From Nymphalis io (taxonomy: Eukaryota; Arthropoda; Insecta; Lepidoptera; Nymphalidae): a DNA stretch of 64,000 bases. Where the stretch lies: assembly GCF_905147045.1 (NCBI RefSeq), contig NC_065906.1, forward strand, positions 8,184,001 through 8,248,000. Reading direction: 5' to 3'. Within the stretch, counting starts at the first letter, position 1, and the number at the start of each line of letters is the position of its first letter. Under the pieces are notes generated by a model. That model was not told where the DNA came from. It saw only the letters and a program-made list of their open reading frames with translations, and did no database searches. Shown here in pieces: positions 48,146 through 58,189 of this stretch. A program made the translations under genes and the position numbers.

Positions 48146-48217
48146 ATTCAAGTAAACCAACGCGACGCATTGGACGTGCCGTGTGACCTGCAGCAGTTTT
48201 ATTTCAAATTTATGAAG
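48146..48217 (+). CDS. 72-nt internal coding exon (24 codons, phase 0)
   Basis: It is preceded by TTTTTAATTTCAG and followed by ATGAAG|GTAACA. Phase 0 is open throughout (begins IQVNQRDALDVPCDLQQF, ends KFMK). The other two frames each contain a stop. GC is far above the flanks. The 24 codons with no stop, balanced residues and both splice sites make this the best coding exon in the window. I could not identify the protein family. With the 27-nt exon at 38111 it implies a + strand gene with introns of 10 kb or more. Confidence 0.65.
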
Positions 48218-48224
48218 GTAACAA

Positions 48225-48830
48225 TTGGACTTGAACTGTTACAAATATGTATATAAAGTTCACACATAATATAAACTTAACATCTACTTATATACGTTTT
48301 TAAAATAATTATTTATTTCATACTTCATCAAAATATATAAGCGAATAGATTCTTGAGATTGCAATAAGGCAACAAACAAACTCAAAACACACCGAAAGAA
48401 AAGGGCGTATATGTCAGAAAGTGATATGCGACATTGATCATAATGATTATAACATTTCAACAATAAACGCTTCAAAATAGTATGACACCATATGTCGGTT
48501 GTCAATATTTTACGGGTGAGTTGTGTTGTGATTGTCAATTATGAAATCTGTCGAAACCGTAATTTCTCAAAGAACTCATCACATATAAGTACATAATCTA
48601 AACATAGCTATACTGTTAATAGTAAACATTTCATTTCGATACACACATTATCTGTATAACCAATTACCCTGCGCAAATAGATCCACCCTTTTTCCCTAAA
48701 AACAATAAGCCCTATACATACTCCTATTTACTTACTGCAGATAACGTAGCCTTGCAGAAGCCGGGCTTTTATTGCAAATTTTATAATAAAACGCACACAA
48801 AATTGAACTTTATTGAATAAAGAATAAGGA
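48225..48830. other. Intron-like AT-rich DNA
   Basis: No further exon found. A minus-strand frame of 84 codons at 48284-48538 has no recognisable domain. Confidence 0.5.
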
Positions 48831-48835
48831 AGTCA

Positions 48836-49111
48836 ATGGTAATGGTAAAACGGCTAAATTATCGCAGTCGTTGTCTGCCTGAAGCTGTAATCCATCATAG
48901 TGACATTTCTATTTATCTTGATGAGGCTCACACTTCCGATACTGATGACCCTTTGTTTTTTACTGGGGACAGGTACTCGGTAATACCTATAGATTTTTTT
49001 TTCTCGTTCGTCAAGTTAACTGCGGATGATGGAGTTTTAAGTCATCCATTTTTCCGGATCGAACAAAGTGCGATAGTGCGGTGCACACGTTTAAAAATAG
49101 TCTTGTTTTGA
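48836..49111 (+). pseudogene. Unidentified 91-codon frame, possibly a transposon remnant
   Basis: The frame is more balanced in composition than other chance frames and reads in places like protein (SDISIYLDEAHTSDTDDP, then SFVKLTADDGVL). It has no strong upstream signal, and no domain is recognised. It could be an eroded transposase fragment, a coding exon of another gene, or chance. Confidence 0.2.
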
Positions 49112-49308
49112 ATTTAAATTGAGTGCAATAATTTTTTTAATAAGTTATCGAAAATATATAGTGGGAATTATAGACATAGTTTTGTTTGTTATCGTGCTGA
49201 AAAACATTGAAAAAAATCAAAGTTTAGCTTATTACTAATTTTAAAATATAATGTTAACAATAGATTTAAAGATACTTACAATGAACAGTTATGGCAAAAA
49301 AGTAGTAA

Positions 49309-49515
49309 ATGGTGGTAGGGCTTTGTGCAAGCTCGTCTGGGTAAGTACCACCCACTCATCAGGTATTCTACCGTAAAACAGCAGTACTTGGTATTGTTGT
49401 TTTCCGGTTTGAGCCAGTGTAATTACAGGCACAAGGGACATAACATCTTAGGTCCCAAGGTTGGTGGCGCATTGGCGATGTAAGCGATGGTTTACATTTC
49501 TTACAATACCATGCC
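49309..49515 (+). repeat. SINE-A, 3'-truncated
   Basis: AATGGTGGTAGGGCTTTGTG through GTAAGCGATGGTTTACATTTC, then the homology ends after ACAATACC without the A-rich tail. It is abutted by the SINE-B head fragment at 49520. Confidence 0.88.
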
Positions 49516-49519
49516 ATGC

Positions 49520-49580
49520 CATAAACCCGTAATCATCGATTAAGTTTCACAAGTTCTAACCACCAGTCAATATCGGTTCC
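49520..49580 (-). repeat. SINE-B tRNA-head fragment joined to SINE-A
   Basis: AAACCCGTAATCATCGATTAAGTTTCACAAGTTCTAACCACCAGTCAATATCGG on + aligns with the head of SINE-B copies (ACCCACGATCATCGGTTAAGATTCACGCGTTCTAACCACTAGGCCATCTCGG). Only the head survives, diverged. Confidence 0.7.
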
Positions 49581-49599
49581 TAAAACATTCCAAAAAAAC

Positions 49600-50255
49600 T
49601 AAGCTGTATTAGATTTGAAAAAAAACTTTTTCGAATCAATTAAAAAGGTTCCGAGCAAGTCACACAAATTTACATGAGTAAGTAAATAGAAGGGTTGCGG
49701 CCTCGGATGCTGGTGAAACGGAAATACGGATATATATTCGAAAACATCGTATTACCGAACAAACAGACGTGTCATGTCAATCTATGGTCAAAGTTTACTC
49801 TGTCCTGGTTTTACCGACGACTTCGCTTAAGTGGTTTCGAGATATAAAATTTATGGATTCTCTATGACGAGTCTAGTATTGTGTTAGTATTAGAAATCAA
49901 ATAACTTTATACTTTTATAAATCAAATCAATATTTAAAACGTCACTCAAGTAGATCTTAGTAGACAACAATGAACAGACGGTCAAACTATGGAATATCAA
50001 TTTCATATTATTTTGATAAAAAAAATAAGATCAAATGATAATTATTTACAAATAAAAAAAATAACTAAAATAATATTAATACTCTTCTTCAAGACAAAAA
50101 AATCTGAATAATAATTATTAAATTATAATTTTGATATATTTATTGATATATAGATCTACAAACGTTACATCAATGCATGATAATACAAAAACAGGCATTG
50201 TTATAAATTAAAAAAAGCAATTAATGTTACAATTAATTTGATTTGAAATTGAATT
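49600..50255. other. AT-rich DNA, nothing recognised
   Basis: A GC-richer stretch at 49670-49830 is not assignable. The rest is AT-rich. Confidence 0.5.
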
Positions 50256-50257
50256 GT

Positions 50258-50370
50258 CAGGGTGTTTCTTTTCCGAACGGGTAGTAGTTTCTAAATTGAC
50301 TATCAATAAGTAAGTGTAATGCTTCTATGTTGAATAAAGCATTGTCATTTTGATTTTTTGATTTGATTGA
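50258..50370 (+). repeat. LINE-F 3'-end fragment
   Basis: GTGTTTCTTTTCCGAACGGG...GACTATCAATAAGTAAGTGTAATGCTTCTATGTTGAATAAAGCATTG and a TTTTGATTTGATT tail match the other LINE-F ends. Confidence 0.75.
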
Positions 50371-50424
50371 TAGACTCTTCACTTTAATATCGATAAAATC
50401 AATAGTGCCATCGTCTTGGGTACA

Positions 50425-50505
50425 ATGCCACAGGACAATCTTTTAGACGGCCTGTTTCTGCTTTAAATTTGTAATGTGTATTTTGATCTTTTTATTTATT
50501 TATTT
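50425..50505 (+). repeat. Repeat family E, copy 2
   Basis: ATGCCACAGGACAATCTTTTAGACGG and TAAATTTGTAATGTGTATTTTGATC parallel 30364-30440. Confidence 0.6.
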
Positions 50506-50666
50506 ATTTTAAATGTCTGTACATAATCAATATAATAACATATATATCCCTATAAAAAATAAAAAATAAATCAATAAAAAATATAAATCGACTTTATATA
50601 AAATGGAAATCTATTGAGAATGTGTCAAAAACTTTGGAAACTTACATTATATTATGAATAAAAATT

Positions 50667-50940
50667 GACGAGCTGGTTGGCGTGGTTGGTAGATACTTGC
50701 CTTTCACTTTAATATCGATAAAATTTGTGGGTTCGATTCCCACCCAGGACAGACATTTGTGTGCATGAACATGTCTGTTTGTCCTTAGTCTGGGTGTAAT
50801 TATCTATATAAGTATGTATTTACAAAAGAAAAGTAGTATATGTAGTATATCAGTTGTTGTTTCCATAGCACAAGCTTTGTACAAGCTTAATAATTGGGAT
50901 CAGATGGCCGTATGTGAAAATGTCCCAGGATATTATTACT
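50667..50940 (+). repeat. SINE-D with an anomalous internal segment
   Basis: A tRNA-derived head (GACGAGCTGGTTGGCGTGGTTGG, box A) and perfect box B GGTTCGATTCC at 50730-50740 are followed by the same body as the copy at 54958 (GTGTGCA(T/C)GAACATGTCTGTTTG ... CAGATGGCCGT). Between the two boxes the copy at 54.9 kb has CCTTTTACGCCGAAGG. Here the segment at 50703-50724 is instead a 22-nt sequence identical to 50378-50399. Confidence 0.9.
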
Positions 50941-50943
50941 GTA

Positions 50944-51271
50944 TATGAACGTCCGTAATCCGTAACAGCCTGTGAATGTCCCACTGCTGGGCTAAAGGCC
51001 TCCTCTCCTCTTTTTGAGGAGAAGGTTTGGAGCTTATTCCACCACGCTGCTCCAATGCGGGTTGGTAGAATTCACATGTGGCAGAATTTCAGTGAAATTA
51101 GACACATGCAGGTTTCCTCACGATGTTTTCCTTCACCGTAAAGCACGAGATGAATTATAATCACAAATTAAGCACATGAAAATTCAGTGGTGCTTGCCCG
51201 GGTTTGAACCCACGATCATCGGTTAAGATTCACGTGTTCTTACCACAGGGCCATCTCGGCTTTATGAACGT
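50944..51271 (-). repeat. SINE-B full-length with 9-bp target duplication
   Basis: TATGAACGT is repeated at 50944-50952 and 51263-51271. Complete tail, body, box B and head are present. The insertion lies a few bases from the end of the SINE-D copy. Confidence 0.92.
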
Positions 51272-51750
51272 AAGTTTCATAAATTTTCCTCCAACATACA
51301 ATAATTATCAAATTATTGTTGTGTGATTTCAATATCCAACGCTTCAAGATAACGGCAGTTCTGCTATACTCTTAATAGATTTCTCGCATGTCCATACCTT
51401 GTCATAAGTTCAATAAATCTTAAAACGTATCTCGGGATATGGAACCGTAGAGCCAATCCTGTGATTTTGACTTATAATATAACTGGCTGTCATCAATTAA
51501 CTAGTTTTTAACTCATTGTTGCTTAAAAAGATATACACAAACAATGAAACGAATAGAAAAGCTGAAAAAAATAGGTTTATATATATTTTTTATTTAAAAA
51601 AGAAAACGGTAATCATCATACAAAACTTAATTAACCTTCTAACTTGACTCGAAACATACATAATCATAACATATAATCAAAACAAAGAAACAATTATAAT
51701 CCCGCAGGCTTAATCAAAGAGGCTTTGTATCAGGCTCTCATTGTTTTCAG

Positions 51751-51840
51751 GCGCGCTCTTGTGAAGCTTTCAAAAGCACCATAGGTCGTCTGAACAATAG
51801 ATTTTATTACCGCACTATCACCAAGACAAATGAGAAATAG
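51751..51840 (+). CDS. Possible alternative terminal exon
   Basis: An acceptor CTCTCATTGTTTTCAG precedes 29 open codons in phase 0 ending at TAG 51838-51840 (starts ARSCEAFKSTIGRLNNR). The other frames close within 4 and 12 codons. Phase 0 fits direct splicing from the 48146 exon. The GC-rich block 51720-51970 around it contains Sox-type AACAATAG and TTTATTACCGC, so it may instead be a conserved noncoding element. No convincing polyadenylation signal lies close by. Confidence 0.25.
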   Translation, partial: ARSCEAFKSTIGRLNNRFYYRTITKTNEK

Positions 51841-51974
51841 ACAATATCCCTATTTACCTCTGTCTGTCCCTGCCCTGCCAGTCCGCAAAACTGGCGCCTT
51901 CTTTCTACTGCCGATCGCCAATACGCGAATACCGGCTTTATAGCGAAACAAATACAGGCAGTTATTGCTTAGCT

Positions 51975-52405
51975 GAACAGTCGGGTTCAAAACTCAAAGC
52001 CGTTTCTTTTACATAGAGAAATCGTATGCAGCGGATTATGAATTCTAACTTTTTTGCTATAGAGTAATATTTTCTGTGGCGATATGTATAGCAGTGACGC
52101 CATTTTGAATTGATGTTGGCGGTCAAAATTTATTGCGCATAAATGTACCTCTGGCTAACCCGGGAGTTAGAGGGGGTGGGAGTAGGCTTAAAAATCGGAG
52201 TGAGGGACGAGGGGAATGTTTTTAGCGTTCGCAGCGTCGGCCTATTCGGGTGTTGATGGGCGACAGGGGCGAATTTAAAAATGTTTTTTTAAACTTAATA
52301 TTTATATTTTTTTAAACTTGGTCTTTCAAATATTGTCTTGTCTTACAAGATAGCTCCAGTCTTTATATGCTTTCTCCACAGATATGTAGCAAAAATCAAC
52401 AACAA
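51975..52405. other. Mixed-composition DNA
   Basis: 52080-52265 is G-rich (GTTAGAGGGGGTGGGAGTAGG; GCGTCGGCCTATTCGGG), possibly part of the same regulatory block as 51.7-51.97 kb. No frame is supportable. Confidence 0.35.
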
Positions 52406-52409
52406 TTTT

Positions 52410-52645
52410 ACTTGGTGATAGCGTTATTTGCAAGCCCATCTGGGTAGGTACAAACTACTCACCAAATAATCTAACGCTAAATAGCAATACTTAGTATTTT
52501 TGTGTTCCGTTTTGAAGGATGAGTGAGCCAGTGGAGGCACATCTTAGTTCCCAAGATTCGTGGTGTATTGGCGATGTAAGGGATCACGAATACAGCGCAA
52601 ATGTCTTTGGTGGTGACCGTTTACCATCTCGTCAAACGGACACAT
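52410..52645 (+). repeat. SINE-A, diverged
   Basis: ACTTGGTGATAGCGTTATTTGCAAGCCCATCTGGGTAGG through GTGACCGTTTACCATCTCGTC, ending in AAAAAAA near 52660. Multiple substitutions and a deletion near AGCCAGTG mark an old copy. The 64-codon + frame here is SINE-A. Confidence 0.8.
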
Positions 52646-53099
52646 CTGCATACTTAAAAAAAACTCAAAACAAAAATACGCTTTATTCAGGTACGCTCAT
52701 AAATACACCTTGAAAAGTAATTTCTCCATTTGTCTATAATGTTGATAAAAATATTACAAAAATCTTTAGCATGTGTTTATGAAAATTATCATATATTATA
52801 TATATTTATATATCGTATCTGGGCGACCAATCTTCGCTCGTCTGTAATAATTAGGTATTATTTTTTAAATTATATTATAAACTTATAAACCAAAATCTTA
52901 TCAAAATACAAAACTGTTAGTGTCACTTCCGAGATACATAAAATAAATTTATATATATACATATACACATATATATATAATCAAGTTCCTTTAGTATTAC
53001 AGGATATTTTCATATGTAATGACAAATTGTTATTTTTAAGCATGTTAAAAATACCATGTATATTATTTAAAAAATATTTTATTTAGTATTAATGTGTTT

Positions 53100-53165
53100 C
53101 CAACTTTTTTCAGATCTAAGCTGCATCGGTTCGAAAACTAATGCGATGAATATCTGAAAAGTTGG
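53100..53165. ncRNA. 66-nt imperfect hairpin, miRNA-like size
   Basis: The outer stem CCAACTTTT (53100-53108) pairs with AAAAGTTGG (53157-53165). After a 2-nt bulge CAGAT (53111-53115) pairs with ATCTG (53152-53156), and CATCG (53124-53128) with CGATG (53144-53148), closing a 15-nt loop. About 19 pairs in 66 nt resembles a small pre-miRNA, but the large internal loop argues against efficient Dicer processing. The same place also has an acceptor (TTTTTTCAG, ending 53113) and donor (GTAAGT, 53177), with all three frames closed. Confidence 0.25.
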
Positions 53166-53349
53166 TTCTATGTCATGTAAGTTAAAGTATATTTAAAACA
53201 CGTCATTTAAAAATGATTACATGGCTTTCATTAAGATCAAACAAATATTTAGTAACTAGAAACAACAACACGAGTTTAAGCACACACAAATGAAATTAAG
53301 TCAAGATAAAATAGTTTTTCATTTTAAAAAATCAATTGAAAAATTTAGG

Positions 53350-53490
53350 ATTTTTTAAAAGCATAATCCGTCTCTGACACGCGTTTAACCCGCACCCTCT
53401 CGACCTCTACGCATGTCTCACTCGCACAAACTCCAAAAAGAACTCTCCGTCGCTTTCCACCCTTTGCTTAAATTATTGCACCTCCATTCC
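53350..53490. promoter_or_regulatory. C-rich candidate regulatory block
   Basis: CCGTCTCTGACACGCGTTTAACCCGCACCCTCTCGACCTC shows a sharp composition step, with no open frame. Function unknown. Confidence 0.25.
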
Positions 53491-53689
53491 TACACTAGAG
53501 GATTGGACATATCTGTACCAAATTCCATTATTTAAAAAACGAACTTATAGCTTTAGTAATACGGCTTCATTCTGGACCCGTTGGTATAATCACGCGCAAA
53601 TTTCTCCAAAGACCGTGTAGTCCTGCTGATCTGTTAGCCCATTAGATAAGGATCTAACTTTTATTAAAAAAATGTACATTATAATCTTT

Positions 53690-53935
53690 AAATCAAGGCG
53701 TTAAGGTAGATTTTCCTTTATAAATTTCGTTGGAGAATTTGTCTTTTAAAAGTCGCATAGCCATAGCAGACGAGTACTGAGTGTGAAGTCGGTGAACATT
53801 AAAAACGCCACCCGTCGTTCGAATTAGGGGTAACCGGTGGGGTGAGTGGTGGGGATGAGTGTAGTCGGCATACGTTAGCGCCAAAGACGCATTCTATGTA
53901 GATCGCGTGCGGAAGGAAGACGTTATTCGCTTACT
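53690..53935. promoter_or_regulatory. GC-rich candidate enhancer with Grainyhead-type site
   Basis: It contains AACCGGT at 53832-53838 (Grainyhead-like), G-rich GGTGGGGTGAGTGGTGGGG and GTTAGCGCCAAAGACGC. The minus frame of 63 codons follows from the GC-rich composition. Candidate only. Confidence 0.3.
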
Positions 53936-54319
53936 GAAATCTTTACTAACATTACGTCGCAACTAAAACTTTAAAAATGTATATTCGCTTTGCATTAATT
54001 GACATTGTACAAGTTTTTTTATAATATACAACGGATATTTATGTATTATTAGATTTATGATACAAAAGTAAATTTTGTTTATTAACAACTAACAAAACAT
54101 ATTCCATATTTGAATAGTAAATCCTTTATTTAGCCTTTCACGTTTATTATTATTATTACTGTTACAATTTATTATTTAATATAAGATACATCTCTGTGAA
54201 TCACGATTGATTATGTATAAATTTAGAAAAGAAAACCTTTGAAGCCTCATTTAACTTAAACTTAAGTTACTCCATTCACTTAACTCATTCTATATGCCAA
54301 TATATACGTCATTAAAGAT

Positions 54320-54655
54320 TATATATATATATATATATTTATAATTTAATTTAATCATTCTTGTTGTTGGTTCTAATAATAGAAACTGAAAGCACTCATT
54401 GCAGCTTATATGATTTGTCACGGCAATAAATAGATAATTGATAATGGTATTAAATATGGCGTGTTTTATGGGAATTTTGTGCAATTATAAAATTCGCCTA
54501 TAAATTAGAGGCAGCTGTTCGCGTAGCTAAATTGTGTGGTCTCCTCGTCCAAAAACCCACGCGTACAATGCATAATTATGTTGAGTATGCTATTTAAATA
54601 AAAATTAAATAATAATTCCGTTATATTTATTATATATATATATATATATATATAA
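54320..54655. repeat. (AT)n tracts
   Basis: Two AT dinucleotide runs at about 54320-54338 and 54630-54654, with AT-rich sequence and a small GC patch at 54515-54570 between. Confidence 0.85.
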
Positions 54656-54907
54656 AGCGTCCGTTGTTGTCCATGGTATATTTGTAACCAACCCTTTCAA
54701 ATTTAGTACATAATCTGTAATGAAAAATACAAGTAGAAGTTTTGAGTCTATAAATATTATTTTTAAGTGATAAAAACCTGGAATGTTATGGCGCTCCGAA
54801 ATTAAACGGAAACCATTGGATATCCGAAATAATAATCTATCCGAAGCCGTAACTCAAGAATCTCAGTAGTTTCCAAGCACTTAATAAAAATTAAAACTAT
54901 ATACGGC

Positions 54908-54928
54908 GATATCATATATTATGATATC
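54908..54928. repeat. Inverted repeat GATATCAT / ATGATATC
   Basis: Perfect 8-bp arms separated by ATATT, 30 bp upstream of SINE-D. Significance unknown. Confidence 0.6.
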
Positions 54929-54957
54929 ATTGATTAGGAGCTTCGATTATTTTTTTT

Positions 54958-55225
54958 GACGAGCCGGTTGGCGTGGTTGGTGGATGCTTGCCTTTTACGC
55001 CGAAGGTTGTGGGTTCTATTCCCACCCAGGATAGATATTTGTGTGCACGAACATGTCTGTTTGTCCTGAGTGGGTATAATTATCTATATAAGTATGTATT
55101 TACAAAAGAAAAATAGTATATGTAGTATATCAGTTGTCTGGTTTCCATAGTACGAGCTCTGTACAAGCTTAATTTGGGATCAGATGGCCGTGTGTGAAAA
55201 ATGTCCCAGGATATTATTATTATTA
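54958..55225 (+). repeat. SINE-D, standard copy
   Basis: GACGAGCCGGTTGGCGTGG head, GGTTCTATTCC (box B with one change), GTGTGCACGAACATGTCTGTTTG, CAGATGGCCGTGTGTG and an (ATT)n tail. It serves as the reference for the anomalous copy at 50667. Confidence 0.9.
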
Positions 55226-55269
55226 TTTAGAATATTAAGTAGAATGTTTAATAGTTTTATACATATTTT

Positions 55270-55410
55270 TTATCATATAGATAGGCAGACTGACAAACAG
55301 GCCACCTGATGGTAAGTCACGACCGTCCATAGACATTGGCGGCGTAAGAAATATAAACCATTCCTTACATCGGCAATGTCCTACCAACCTTGGTAACTAA
55401 AATATTATAT
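55270..55410 (-). repeat. SINE-A fragment
   Basis: AGGCAGACTGACAAACAGGCCACCTGATGGTAAG...CCATAGACATTGGCGGCGTAAGAAATATAAACC...CAACCTTGG: the 3' half of SINE-A on the minus strand, ending at an (AT)n run (55406-55428). Confidence 0.8.
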
Positions 55411-55675
55411 ATATATATATATATATAATAAATAATATCAAATGAAATAATTATTTATTTATACTAATACCTCATTAAATTTTTTATCAAACAAACTCAC
55501 ACGTAAATCACATCCATCATATTCTCATGCCTAAAATATTCTTGTAAGTGTATATTACCGAGCGCTTATGATCGATGTTATCGCATTACTTCAATTTTAC
55601 AATGACACGTTTTTATCAAACATATAAATAGATTTAAATACAATAAAAAAAAAAAAATCATATATGTATCAACAA

Positions 55676-55975
55676 ACAGTAACAGCCTGTTAATGTCCCA
55701 CTGCTGGGTTAAGGCCTCCTCTCCCTTTTTGAGGAGAAGGTTTAGAGCTTATACCACCACGCTGCTCCAATGGAGGTTGGTAGAATACACATGTGACATT
55801 TCAATGAAATTAGACACGTGCAGGTTTCCTCACGATGTTTTCCTTCACCGTCAAGCACGAGATGAATTATAATCACAAATTAAGCACATGAAAATTCAGT
55901 GGTGCTTGCCCGGGTTTGAAACCACGATCGTCGGTTAAGATTCACGCGTTCTAACCACTAGGCCATCTCGGCTCG
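55676..55975 (-). repeat. SINE-B, full-length
   Basis: Tail (CAGTAACAGCCTGTTAATG) to head (CTAGGCCATCTCGGCTCGGG), with box B GGGTTTGAAACC (one change). An 8-9 bp deletion removes the GGCAGAATT step. An A-rich sequence lies on both sides, so a target duplication cannot be fixed. Confidence 0.92.
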
Positions 55976-56392
55976 GGCAAAAAATATAGCAATAAAAAAC
56001 AAAGAAAACAAAAAAAAATAACAATTTATAAAGATTTTTTGATCCACAGACATTGCCATTTTACATTTTCAAGTTACATATAGCCTTATCATTACATTTC
56101 TATTCGAAATTAATTATCAAAATCTATTACATAAATATACTTAGATATCTGATAAAATATCCATTAATTGATGTGTGTTAAAATCAATCACTTTAAAATC
56201 CTGTCGGGTTACTCCATTACTTAAAGCCGGTAAAATAAAAACGTCGGCGTGTGATTCATCCCAGTCAATTGGTGAAAATGAATGTGTCGCGGTACTATAA
56301 CTATTCTATACCATGAGTTGTTTTTAGATATTCCCATTAGCTGATACAAATTTAGCCAACTATAAAAATCCATAAGGCAATTTTGATAATAG

Positions 56393-56690
56393 CTTTACTG
56401 GTGGTAGGGCTTTGTACAAGCTCGTCTGGGTAGGTATCACCCACTCATTAGATATTCTACCGCAAAACAGCAGTACTTGGTATTGTTGTCTTCAGGTTTG
56501 AAGGGTGAGTAAGCCAGTGTAATTGCCTGTAATTACAAGAGACATACCATCTTAGTTCCCAAGGTTGGTGGCACATTGGCGATGTAAGCGATGGTTTACA
56601 TTTCTTACTATGGCAATGTCTATGGGCGTTGGTGATCACTTACCATCAGGTGGCCCATATGCTCGTCCGCCTACCGATACTATAAAAAAA
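56393..56690 (+). repeat. SINE-A, full-length
   Basis: ACTGGTGGTAGGGCTTTGTAC to CCGCCTACCGATACTATAAAAAAAAAGC. Contains a small local duplication, AATTGCCTGTAATTAC. The 60-codon minus frame here is SINE-A. Confidence 0.92.
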
Positions 56691-56699
56691 AAGCTTGTC

Positions 56700-57225
56700 A
56701 TACATAATGTTATTATAAAGCAAAACTAAAACTTTATTTTAGTTGGCACTTACTTTTGAATCGTTTTACAAGATAATCTTAAGCAAAAATCGGTTCGCTA
56801 TTATATATTTCCGAGAAGCAACTCAATCATAACTATTTTTCATCAATCAATATAATTTCAATATATACAATAAATGGTAATGTTTTTTTTATTTTACTGA
56901 AAATTATTGGGACAAAGGCTATCATTTCTCTGACAGTTAAATAAAACATAATAAACACATAACAGATTAAACAATAATAATTGTAACATTTATTGTATTA
57001 GATACGCAACGGCGAATGTTCATTAAACACTTTTAACGTTTAAAAAATAATAATAATGAGATAAGAATATGCATCAAATAATGAATCTCATAACGAATTG
57101 GATCGGATATAACGAAGCTAGGCTCTGCCTGTTAGCGTTAATTTTCTTTATTCCGATTAAATCTTCGCTCCATATTTAAGTCGATTAAAAAAGAAAAGAA
57201 CGTCTGAAATGTCTGCCGCATCTAG
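56700..57225. other. AT-rich DNA, nothing recognised
   Basis: No supportable features. Confidence 0.55.
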
Positions 57226-57227
57226 GC

Positions 57228-57425
57228 AATTAAGTTAGCGCATCAGATTACATATTACCGGGTATTTATAATGGAGGTGGAGGTACAAAAAGTACAGCGG
57301 TATCAGATGGGGGTAATTTTTCATTACATTACCATGGATAGCCATGCGCGCGTGAAGATAAGCGGAGCGGGATCGTTGCCCCGTACCAAGCGATCGGGAT
57401 GCAAAACTGTCTCTGTTAGATACTT
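57228..57425. promoter_or_regulatory. GC-richer candidate conserved noncoding element
   Basis: Includes GCGCATCAGATTACATATTACC, GGAGGTGGAGGTAC, AGATAAGCGG (GATA-type) and GTACCAAGCGATCGGG. No open frame. Composition contrasts sharply with the poly-T sequence that follows. Confidence 0.3.
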
Positions 57426-57959
57426 TGTGTAGCCGTGACTTTACTCGTTGATTTAGTTTTTTTTTTAAATTATTTTTAGCGATTTTAATGTGTTTCTAAA
57501 ACTTGTGTGGTCGATGTGGTATGATTTAGTATTTAATATAATTTTTTTAATGTGTAAATAAAACCGTTCAAATCACTTTTCGTGTATAATCTATAGTATT
57601 TATTTACTATTGCTATTTAATGTAAATCGAATAATAAATGTATACATATTTTTTTTAATGAAAAAGTGATTTGAAGTTTTATTAAGTGAAATAAAGTTTA
57701 CATTTAATAAAAGTCTGTATTAAGAAAAACATACCAAAATAATACTTAACAAATTGTGTGTTCATTGTAAAAGCGTTTATTAAAATTTTATTTATAGCAG
57801 TTTATTAAACTCAAAAACCAAGAAATAGCTTATACGATTAAACCAAAGCTATTCAGTTTTATATATAAAAAATATATCTAGATGTATTTCCATCAAAAAT
57901 ATGAAAAAAAATATTCTAAGTAAAAAAAACTTATAATTTTTACACTCTAATCGCATCAC

Positions 57960-58085
57960 TTGGTACAAGGCCTGCGGGTGTAGAGTTCCCTTAGGAAATT
58001 AATAGTCGAGTTTCTGGGACCCTTCTCGACATGAACGGTGAAGTTCACGCCTTTTACGCAAGATGGCGCTGAGAACATCGATGTT
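57960..58085. promoter_or_regulatory. Block with PHO/YY1- and CTCF-like CAAGATGGCGCT
   Basis: CAAGATGGCGCT at 58059-58070 carries both a PHO/YY1-type AAGATGGC and the CTCF-like AGATGGCGCT, inverted relative to the pair at 20.0-20.2 kb. Around it lies GC-richer sequence (AAGGCCTGCGGGTGTAGAG). Motif evidence only. Confidence 0.3.
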
Positions 58086-58153
58086 GAAAATTTTGAACTC
58101 ATCATTAATAATAAATTTAATAATAACTTATTATAGATATAGTAGGTATAAAT

Positions 58154-58156
<3 letters not shown>

Positions 58157-58186
<30 letters not shown>
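58157..58186. repeat. (AT)n microsatellite
   Basis: About 15 uninterrupted TA units. Confidence 0.95.
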
Positions 58187-58189
<3 letters not shown>

